A stretch of DNA of 15,330 nt from Actinomycetota bacterium (lineage in GTDB: Bacteria > Actinomycetota > Nitriliruptoria > Nitriliruptorales > JAHWKO01), in NCBI GenBank assembly GCA_019347855.1, contig JAHWKO010000052.1:1-15330 (forward strand), read 5' to 3'. Of the stretch, positions 7,280 through 12,908 are shown piece after piece. Both the position numbers and the translations under genes were made by a program. The notes beneath the pieces are model-generated. The model ran no database searches. It saw only the letters and a program-made list of their open reading frames with translations, and was not told the DNA's origin. How positions within the stretch are numbered: the first letter of the stretch is position 1; every line of letters begins with the position of its first letter.

Positions 7280-7653
7280 CCAAGGTGCTCGTGGTGGAGG
7301 ACGACCCGGGCGTCCGCGGGATGCTCGAGCTCCTGCTGGCGACCGAGGGTCTCGAGACCGAGGCCGTCACCGACGGCATCCAGGCGATGTCCCGCCTGGA
7401 CGGCCCGCCACCGGATCTCGTGCTGCTGGACGTCATGATGCCCGGGGCCGACGGGTTCTCGGTGCTCAACGCGATCCGCGGGCTGGAGGGGTGGAAGGAC
7501 GTCCCCGTGGTCGTCGTGAGCGCTGCGGGCGCCGACGAGGACCTCTGGACCGGCTGGCAGTCCGGGGCCGACTACTACCTCGTCAAGCCGTTCGACGCAG
7601 ACGAGCTCCGCGACGTCATCCTCGGCCTGCTCTCCGAGCGGGGGACCACCTGA
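7276..7653 (+). CDS. Single-domain response regulator (receiver only)
   Basis: A 125-residue CheY-like receiver with no output domain. The acidic pocket is E8/D9/D10 (VVEDD), the phosphoacceptor is D52 in LVLLDVMMPG, S82 replaces the usual Thr/Ser switch residue (VVVSAA), and K104 lies in the LVKPF motif. All phosphorylation residues are present, so it should be phosphorylatable. The longer upstream frame in phase lacks similarity, so I place the start at ATG 7276, which gives a canonical N terminus. The upstream GGGG (7265-7268) is a weak ribosome site, and the ATGA overlap with the preceding small frame suggests coupling. No histidine kinase is in the window. Its place between ribF and rpsO is unusual. 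Confidence 0.9.
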   Translation: MTKVLVVEDDPGVRGMLELLLATEGLETEAVTDGIQAMSRLDGPPPDLVLLDVMMPGADGFSVLNAIRGLEGWKDVPVVVVSAAGADEDLWTGWQSGADYYLVKPFDADELRDVILGLLSERGTT

Positions 7654-7885
7654 TGGCGTTTGCCGCTGTCCGGAACGTGTGACACACTGGGCACGACGGC
7701 ATCAGCCGTCATCCGTGCCCGTTCGGGCGCCTGGGGATCCAGGGAGCTTCTTCGGTACTACCTCGAGGAAGTACCTCTCGGACAGACCAGGATCGGTGCT
7801 GCACACGTGTGTGGCCCCGGGCGGAACGCCGCAGACCGACGCGGCGCTCCGGTGCGGCGGGTAGGGACGACAAGGAGACAGCACG
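7654..7885 (+). promoter_or_regulatory. Structured leader region of rpsO
   Basis: These 232 bases have no supported gene. They contain several inverted repeats. GGGCAC 7689-7694 plus GACGGC 7695-7700 pair with GCCGTC 7705-7710 and GTGCCC 7715-7720 (loop ATCA, four-base bulge). A competing hairpin, GCCC 7717-7720 with GGGC 7725-7728, uses the same GCCC. A 22-bp imperfect palindrome covers 7754-7775, and CACACGTGTG is at 7802-7811. A weak promoter-like pair (TTGCCG 7660-7665, CACACT 7683-7688) could start the transcript. S15 represses its own mRNA through leader structures in many bacteria, so autoregulation is plausible but unproven here. Confidence 0.45.
7754..7775. repeat. 22-bp near-perfect palindrome upstream of rpsO
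   Basis: GGTACT 7754-7759 mirrors AGTACC 7770-7775, and the centre CCTCGAGG 7761-7768 is itself a palindrome. Only the two A residues at 7760 and 7769 break the symmetry. It could be an operator for a dimeric regulator or, in RNA, a hairpin in the rpsO leader. Confidence 0.6.
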
Positions 7886-8158
7886 TTGGCAACGACGCTC
7901 CCCGAGACCAAGCAGGAGATCATCGACAGCTTCGCCCAACACGAGGGCGACACGGGATCTCCCGAGGTCCAGGTCGCGCTCCTCACCGCGCGCATCAACC
8001 ACCTGACCGAGCACCTGAAGGTCCACGACAAGGACCATCACTCGCGACGGGGGTTGCTACAGATGGTCGGCAAGCGCAAGCGTTTGCTCGGCTACCTGCG
8101 CGACGAGGACATCGAGCGCTACCGGGCCCTCATCTCGGAGCTGGGTCTGCGCCGCTAG
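7886..8158 (+). CDS. rpsO: Small ribosomal subunit protein uS15
   Basis: A 90-residue S15 protein, the normal length being 88-90. The conserved regions are visible: the N-terminal [26 protein letters not shown] segment, [35 protein letters not shown] (16S rRNA and h20-h22 junction contacts) and [13 protein letters not shown] at the end. S15 is a primary 16S-binding protein of the 30S platform. The start is TTG at 7886, with AAGGAG at 7872-7877 spaced 8 bases; no ATG or GTG lies in a usable position. A TTG start on a highly expressed ribosomal gene is uncommon and may restrain initiation or help autoregulation. Confidence 0.97.
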   Translation: MATTLPETKQEIIDSFAQHEGDTGSPEVQVALLTARINHLTEHLKVHDKDHHSRRGLLQMVGKRKRLLGYLRDEDIERYRALISELGLRR

Positions 8159-8339
8159 CGCTGTCCCCACAACTGCACAGAGAAGAGAACCACACGACGC
8201 GAGCCGTTGAACGACGGTCGGTCGTCAGTGGAGACAGCTGGAGGGGTTCGAGGAACCTCCACCAGGTGCCCTCACTGATGCACCGGCGGTCCTGCGGCCT
8301 CGCGAGACACGCGGCATGGATGCCGCGAAGGAGGCCCAC
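8159..8339 (+). promoter_or_regulatory. Structured leader between rpsO and pnp
   Basis: There is no gene in these 181 bases. A strong hairpin lies at 8240-8260: GGAG 8240-8243 and GTTC 8246-8249 pair with GAAC 8253-8256 and CTCC 8257-8260, with loop GAG and a two-G bulge. It is enclosed by TCAGTG 8225-8230 pairing with CACTGA 8273-8278. A smaller stem, ACGAC/GTCGT, lies just upstream. In E. coli a pnp leader stem-loop is cut by RNase III and then removed by PNPase for autocontrol; a similar role here is inference. I see no U-tract terminator and no convincing promoter. Confidence 0.4.
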
Positions 8340-10706
8340 ATGGGCGCACTAGGCAACGTTGAACATTCCGTCACCATCGGTGACAAGACCCTGACCTTCG
8401 AGGGCGGCAAGATCGCCCAGCAGGCTGGCGGGGCGGTCGTCGCTTCGATGGGCGACACGACCATCCTGACCACCACCACAGCCGGTCCGGTGAAGGACCA
8501 CCTGCCGTTCTTCCCCCTGACCGTGGACGTCGAGGAGCGGATGTACGCCGCGGGCAAGATCCCCGGCGGCTTCTTCAAGCGTGAAGGCCGGCCCGGCGAG
8601 AACGCGATCCTCACCGCGCGCCTGATCGACCGGCCGCTGCGCCCGACCTTCGCCGAAGGTCTGCGCAACGAGATGCAGGTCGTGAACACGATCCTGCAGA
8701 CCGGCCAGGTCGACCCCTACGACGTCGTCGCCATCAACGCGTCGTCGCTGTCCACGATGCTCGCGAACGTGCCGTTCGACGGCCCGGTCGCCGGCCTGCG
8801 CTACGCGATGCTGCGCGATGGCTCCTGGGTCGCCTTCCCGACCTTCGAGCAGCTCGAGGAGGAGGTCGTCTTCCAGATGGTCGTCGCCGGCCGCGTCGAC
8901 GAGCACGGCGAGGTCGGGATCCTGATGATCGAGGCCGACGCGACCGAGAGAGCCTGGCACCACATCGAGGGTGGCGCGTCCGCCCCGACCGAGGAGAAGC
9001 TGGGCGAGGCGATCGAGGACATCAAGCCGCTGATCCGCCAGCTCTGCGAGGCCCAGGAGGCCTTCGCCGAGAAGCACGGCGTCCGTGAGTTCCAGGACTT
9101 CCCGACCTTCGCCGACTACGACGACCGCGTCTACGACCTGGTCGAGGCCTTCGCCGAGGACAAGCTCCGCGACGTCTACCAGCAGCGGCTGGACAAGCGC
9201 GCCAGCATGGACGCGATCGGCGAGCTCCGCACCGAGGCCGCCGAGCACGTCCGCGCCAACGGCCCCGAGGACCTCGATGAGGACGCACGGATCAAGAACG
9301 CCAAGCAGGCGTTCCGCTCGGTCGAGAAGAAGGTCGTCCGCAAGCTCATCACCGAGACCGGCACGCGGGTCGACGGCCGTAGCCCCAAGGACATCCGTGA
9401 GCTCACCGCCGAGGTCGGCGTGCTCGAGCGCGTGCACGGCTCGTCCCTGTTCTCCCGGGGCGAGACTCAGGTCGTCAACGTGCTGGCGCTCGGCGCCATG
9501 CGTGAGGCGCAGCGCATCGACTCCTTGAACCCGGAGGAGGAGAAGCGCTACATGCACCACTACAACATGCCGCCGTACTCGACCGGCGAAGCCGGCCGGA
9601 TCGGCTCGCCGAAGCGGCGTGAGATCGGGCACGGACTGCTCGCCGAGCGTGCCCTGCTCCCGGTGGTCCCCACCGAGGAGGAGTGGCCGTACGCGATGCG
9701 TCTGGTCTCCGAGGCCGTGAGCTCGAACGGCTCGACCTCGATGGCCAGCGTCTGCGGCTCCAGCCTCTCGCTGATGGACGGCGGTGTGCCGATCAAGGCC
9801 GCCGTCGCCGGTATCGCGATGGGGCTCATCAAGGAGGGCGACACCTTCACGACCCTCTCCGACATCCAGGGCGTCGAGGACTTCTTCGGCGACATGGACT
9901 TCAAGGTCGCGGGAACGGAACGCTTCGTCACGGCGCTGCAGCTGGACACGAAGCTCACCGGCATCCCGGCGGATGTGCTCGCCGAGGCGTTGCTGCAGGC
10001 CCGTGATGCCCGCCTCACGATCCTCGACGTCATGGCCGGCGCGATCGCCGAGCCGCGCGAGGAGGTCCGTCCTGGTGCGCCCAGCGTCCAGACGATCTAC
10101 ATCCCGATGGACAAGATCGGCGAGGTGATCGGGCCGAAGGGCAAGATCATCCGCGAGATCACCGACGAGACCGGCGCCAACATCGACGTCGACGACGACG
10201 GGTCGCGGGGGGTCGTGCGGATCTACGCCGACACCCGCGAAGCGGCGGACGCGGCGGCCGACTGGGTCAACCAGATCGCCAACCCCGTCAAGCCGGAGGA
10301 GGGTGAGCGCTACCACGGGACCGTCGTGAAGACGGTGGACTTCGGGGCGTTCGTCAACCTGACGCCCGGGACCGACGGTCTGCTGCACATCTCCAAGATC
10401 GGCAAGAAGGCCGGACGCCGCCTGGACCACGCCGAGGAGTTCGTGAACGTCGGTGACAAGCTCTGGGTCGTCGTCGAGGAGGTCCGCTCCGGCGACAAGT
10501 ACTCGCTCGACTACGTCGACGAGGACGACAAGCCAGGCAGCGACGAGGGTCCGCAGGACCAGGCCGATGAGGCAGGGTCCGACGGGTCCGGTTCCGACGA
10601 GGACCGCCCGGATGACCGCGACGAGGGTGGTTCCGACGAGGACCGCTCCTCGGGCAACGGCGACGGGAGCGAGCGCACCCGCACCCGCACGCGCACCCGC
10701 AACTGA
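8340..10706 (+). CDS. pnp: Polyribonucleotide nucleotidyltransferase (PNPase)
   Basis: A 788-residue 3'-5' phosphorolytic exoribonuclease, expected to be trimeric and cytoplasmic. The first RNase PH-like domain includes FFPLTVDVEERMYAAGKIPG. After the helical linker, the second, catalytic RNase PH domain carries VEDFFGDMDFKVAG, with D514, D520 and K522 matching the E. coli catalytic D486, D492 and K494. A KH domain has GEVIGPKG at 594-601 and an S1 domain spans about 655-722. The last ~60 residues are Asp/Gly/Ser-rich and end in alternating Arg-Thr. I choose ATG 8340 because AAGGAGG lies at 8328-8334; the ATG at 8316 would add eight residues and lacks such a site. rpsO-pnp adjacency is widely conserved. 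Confidence 0.96.
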   Translation: MGALGNVEHSVTIGDKTLTFEGGKIAQQAGGAVVASMGDTTILTTTTAGPVKDHLPFFPLTVDVEERMYAAGKIPGGFFKREGRPGENAILTARLIDRPLRPTFAEGLRNEMQVVNTILQTGQVDPYDVVAINASSLSTMLANVPFDGPVAGLRYAMLRDGSWVAFPTFEQLEEEVVFQMVVAGRVDEHGEVGILMIEADATERAWHHIEGGASAPTEEKLGEAIEDIKPLIRQLCEAQEAFAEKHGVREFQDFPTFADYDDRVYDLVEAFAEDKLRDVYQQRLDKRASMDAIGELRTEAAEHVRANGPEDLDEDARIKNAKQAFRSVEKKVVRKLITETGTRVDGRSPKDIRELTAEVGVLERVHGSSLFSRGETQVVNVLALGAMREAQRIDSLNPEEEKRYMHHYNMPPYSTGEAGRIGSPKRREIGHGLLAERALLPVVPTEEEWPYAMRLVSEAVSSNGSTSMASVCGSSLSLMDGGVPIKAAVAGIAMGLIKEGDTFTTLSDIQGVEDFFGDMDFKVAGTERFVTALQLDTKLTGIPADVLAEALLQARDARLTILDVMAGAIAEPREEVRPGAPSVQTIYIPMDKIGEVIGPKGKIIREITDETGANIDVDDDGSRGVVRIYADTREAADAAADWVNQIANPVKPEEGERYHGTVVKTVDFGAFVNLTPGTDGLLHISKIGKKAGRRLDHAEEFVNVGDKLWVVVEEVRSGDKYSLDYVDEDDKPGSDEGPQDQADEAGSDGSGSDEDRPDDRDEGGSDEDRSSGNGDGSERTRTRTRTRN

Positions 10707-10718
10707 CCGACCGCACAC

Positions 10719-10727
10719 GTACCCTGG
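10719..10727 (+). promoter_or_regulatory. Possible -10 region (GTACCCTGG) before the M16 peptidase gene
   Basis: TACCCT 10720-10725 matches TANNNT and lies 14 bases after the pnp stop, within the GTACCCTGG string also found before ylxR and dapB. The flanks here and at dapB agree over CGTACCCTGGT. No clear TTGACA-like box is seen 16-18 bases upstream. A transcript starting about ten bases downstream would include the 22-bp repeats and the hairpin. Confidence 0.4.
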
Positions 10728-10733
10728 TGCGGC

Positions 10734-10789
10734 ACCGAGGGGACACAGGGGCGGGACCGAGGGGACACAGGGGCGGGACCGAGGGGACA
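10734..10789 (+). repeat. 22-bp direct repeat, about 2.5 copies
   Basis: Units at 10734-10755 and 10756-10777 are identical and begin ACCGAGGGGACACAGG. A third, partial copy (ACCGAGGGGACA) runs 10778-10789. It is G-rich on the plus strand, with runs of four G, and lies between the possible promoter and the hairpin. It is non-coding. Slippage or a protein-binding array would both fit. Confidence 0.85.
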
Positions 10790-10793
10790 TACT

Positions 10794-10818
10794 GAGGGGC
10801 CCCCGCGAGGGGCCCCTC
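10794..10818 (+). terminator. Strong GC hairpin between pnp and the M16 peptidase gene
   Basis: GAGGGGCCCC 10794-10803 pairs perfectly with GGGGCCCCTC 10809-10818, with loop CGCGA. No T-run follows, so it is not a classical intrinsic terminator, though high-GC actinobacteria often use hairpins without U-tracts. It ends 18 bases before the TTG start of the next gene, so it could also act in that gene's leader or stabilise the pnp 3' end. Confidence 0.5.
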
Positions 10819-10836
10819 GTCACGTCAGGAGAGCGC

Positions 10837-12102
10837 TTGGAGCTCGACCGCACCGATCTTCCATCCGGCCTCAGCGTCGTCAGCGAGCGGTTGGACGACG
10901 TCCGTTCCGTGGCGATCGGGTTCTGGATCCGTGTGGGCTCCCGCGATGAGGAAGGCGCCGACCAGGGGGCGTCGCACTTCCTCGAGCACCTGCTGTTCAA
11001 GGGCACCGAACGGCGCAGCGCCAGGGAGATCGCCGAGGCACTGGACGCCGTCGGGGGCGACCTGAACGCGTTCACCTCGAAGGAGTACACGTGCTTCTAC
11101 GCGCGGGTGCTCGACAAGGACGTCCAGGTCGCCGTGGACGTGCTGGCGGACATGGTCCGGTCGGCGACGATCACGCCCGAGGATGTCGAGCAGGAACGCC
11201 AGGTCGTCCTCGAGGAGATCAACATCCACCTCGACACCCCCGAGGACCTGGCGCACTCCGACTTCGCCGAGGTGATCCTGCGCGGCCACCCGCTGTCGCT
11301 CGAGGTCCTCGGCTCGCCCGACTCGATCGGGTCTATGACACGGGACCGGGTGAACGGGTACTACGAGCGCTACTACCGGCCGAACAACATCACGGTCGCG
11401 GCAGCGGGCCACCTCGACCACGACCAGCTCGTCCAGCTCGTCGCCGAGCACGCCGGGGACCTGGGTCGCCCCGAAGGTGAGGGACCAGCCCGGAAGGCCC
11501 CGGAGCGCTACGGCGCCAACGACGTGTCGATCCGCCACCGCCCCACCGAGCAGGCTCACGTGGTGCTCGGCACGCCGGGGCTGGCCCGCGACGACGACCG
11601 TCGTTTCTCGATGCTGGTGATGAACGCCCTGCTGGGCGGCGGGATGTCCGCACGACTGTTCCAGGAGGTCCGCGAGCAGCGCGGCCTGGCCTACTCGACC
11701 TACAGCTACCACTCGTCCTACGCGGACGGTGGCTACTTCGGGGCGTACGCCGGCACCACGCCCGCGAAGGTCGACGAGCTCGCCAAGGTGCTCCGCGACG
11801 AGCTCGACCGGCTGCCCACCTCGATCGAGCCGGCCGAGGTCGACCGCGCCAAGGGCAACCTGAAGGGGTCGATCGTGCTGGGATCCGAGGACACTGGCTC
11901 ACGCATGACCCGGCTCGGGAAGATGATCTGCACGGACTCCGAGGTGATCGACATCGACGAGGCGATCGCCCGGATCGAGGGCGTGACGATCGACGACGTC
12001 CGCGCGATCGCCGACGAGGTGATCGGCCAGCCGCGCTGCATGTCGGTCGTCGGACCGTTCGACGAGGACGCCCCCGAGCGCTTCGCGGACTACATCACCT
12101 AG
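10837..12102 (+). CDS. M16 family zinc metallopeptidase (processing-protease-like)
   Basis: A 421-residue M16B peptidase. The inverted zinc motif HFLEH is at residues 47-51, with the third ligand among E126/E127 (VVLEEINIH), the HxxEH...E spacing typical of the family. Downstream are YYRPNNITVAAAGHLD, the linker to the second half, and the C-terminal inactive M16 domain with GGGMSARLFQEVREQRGLAYSTYSYHS. Family members degrade peptides; the actinobacterial gene next to pnp is usually annotated as an insulinase or mitochondrial-processing-like peptidase. I choose TTG 10837 because AGGAG is at 10827-10831 and the product starts just before the conserved LPSGLSVVSE. Upstream in-frame sequence is antisense-like and lies in pnp. 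No signal peptide is seen. Confidence 0.92.
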   Translation: MELDRTDLPSGLSVVSERLDDVRSVAIGFWIRVGSRDEEGADQGASHFLEHLLFKGTERRSAREIAEALDAVGGDLNAFTSKEYTCFYARVLDKDVQVAVDVLADMVRSATITPEDVEQERQVVLEEINIHLDTPEDLAHSDFAEVILRGHPLSLEVLGSPDSIGSMTRDRVNGYYERYYRPNNITVAAAGHLDHDQLVQLVAEHAGDLGRPEGEGPARKAPERYGANDVSIRHRPTEQAHVVLGTPGLARDDDRRFSMLVMNALLGGGMSARLFQEVREQRGLAYSTYSYHSSYADGGYFGAYAGTTPAKVDELAKVLRDELDRLPTSIEPAEVDRAKGNLKGSIVLGSEDTGSRMTRLGKMICTDSEVIDIDEAIARIEGVTIDDVRAIADEVIGQPRCMSVVGPFDEDAPERFADYIT

Positions 12103-12109
12103 CGAGCGC

Positions 12110-12118
12110 GTACCCTGG
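12110..12118 (+). promoter_or_regulatory. Possible -10 region (GTACCCTGG) before dapB
   Basis: TACCCT 12111-12116 lies in the 44-base gap between the M16 peptidase gene and dapB. Initiation about seven bases downstream would give a leader of roughly 20 bases to ATG 12147. The string matches those before ylxR and the M16 gene. A -35 box is not evident. Confidence 0.4.
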
Positions 12119-12146
12119 TCGGCCATCGGGGAGAGGACCTTCGACG

Positions 12147-12899
12147 ATGCGGGTGGGAGTCTCCGGCGCGCTGGGCCGGATGGGCCAGGAGGTGTGCCGG
12201 GCCGTCGAGGACGCCGGCGATCTCGAGCTCGTGGCGTCGGTCGACCAGGACGACGACCTGCAGGACCTCGCCGCCGCCGGGACCGAGACCGTCGTCGACT
12301 TCACGACGCCCGACGTCGTCGGGGACAACGTGGACTGGTACCTCGAGCACGGGATCCACGCGGTGATCGGCACGACCGGGTGGACCGAGGACGACCTGGA
12401 GCGTTGGCGGGAGCTCGCCGAAGCTGGGGACGCCAACCTCGTCGTGGCGCCGAACTTCGCGCTCGGAGCCGTGCTGATGATGCACGTGGCGCAGATCGTC
12501 GCCCCCCACATGCCCGACGTCGAGATCACCGAGCTCCACCACGACCGCAAGGCGGACGCCCCGAGCGGCACGGCCCTGCGGACCGCCGAGCTCATCGCCG
12601 ATGCCCGCAGCGACGCGCCGGAGCCCACGATGGGCGAGTCCGTCCCGGGGGCGCGTGGTGCCGAGCGGGATGGCATCCGGGTCCACTCGATCCGGCTCCC
12701 CGGTCTGGTCGCGCACCAGGAGGTCCTCTTCGGGGCGCCTGGCCAGACGCTCTCGATACGACACGACACCGTCGACCGCAGCTCGTTCATGCCGGGCGTG
12801 CTGCTCGCGGTGCGCGAGGTCGCCGGACGCCCAGGCGTCACGGTCGGGCTCGAGCACCTGCTCGGACTGGGTCACCCAGGTGGTGACCCTGACACGTGA
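12147..12899 (+). CDS. dapB: 4-hydroxy-tetrahydrodipicolinate reductase DapB
   Basis: A 250-residue NAD(P)H-dependent reductase of the diaminopimelate/lysine pathway. The N-terminal Rossmann motif is GVSGALGRMGQE (residues 4-15), followed by VVDFTTP and IGTTGW. The catalytic signature reads ELHHDRKADAPSGTA (129-143), with the catalytic His pair H131/H132 and Lys K135, equivalent to EAHHRHKVDAPSGTA in E. coli. The C terminus has SIRHDTVDRSSFMPGVLLAVREV and ends in a short Gly/Pro-rich tail. The length is near the usual 245-270. GGGGAGAGGA upstream of ATG 12147 provides the ribosome site. The order M16 peptidase-dapB is common in actinobacteria. The downstream PPR-like gene starts only nine bases after the stop. 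Confidence 0.95.
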   Translation: MRVGVSGALGRMGQEVCRAVEDAGDLELVASVDQDDDLQDLAAAGTETVVDFTTPDVVGDNVDWYLEHGIHAVIGTTGWTEDDLERWRELAEAGDANLVVAPNFALGAVLMMHVAQIVAPHMPDVEITELHHDRKADAPSGTALRTAELIADARSDAPEPTMGESVPGARGAERDGIRVHSIRLPGLVAHQEVLFGAPGQTLSIRHDTVDRSSFMPGVLLAVREVAGRPGVTVGLEHLLGLGHPGGDPDT

Positions 12900-12908
12900 G
12901 GAACCATC

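Noticed and set aside
8316..8339. Upstream ATG as the pnp start
   Set aside because: No ribosome site before it, while AAGGAGG lies 5 bases before ATG 8340; the extra residues are not typical of PNPase.
10734..10789. CRISPR-like array
   Set aside because: The 22-mers are directly abutting with no spacers and only 2.5 copies.
8349..11090. Minus-strand open frame of 913 codons opposite pnp
   Set aside because: Leu/Asp/Val/Arg-rich composition with no motifs; it mirrors the PNPase codons and is a shadow.
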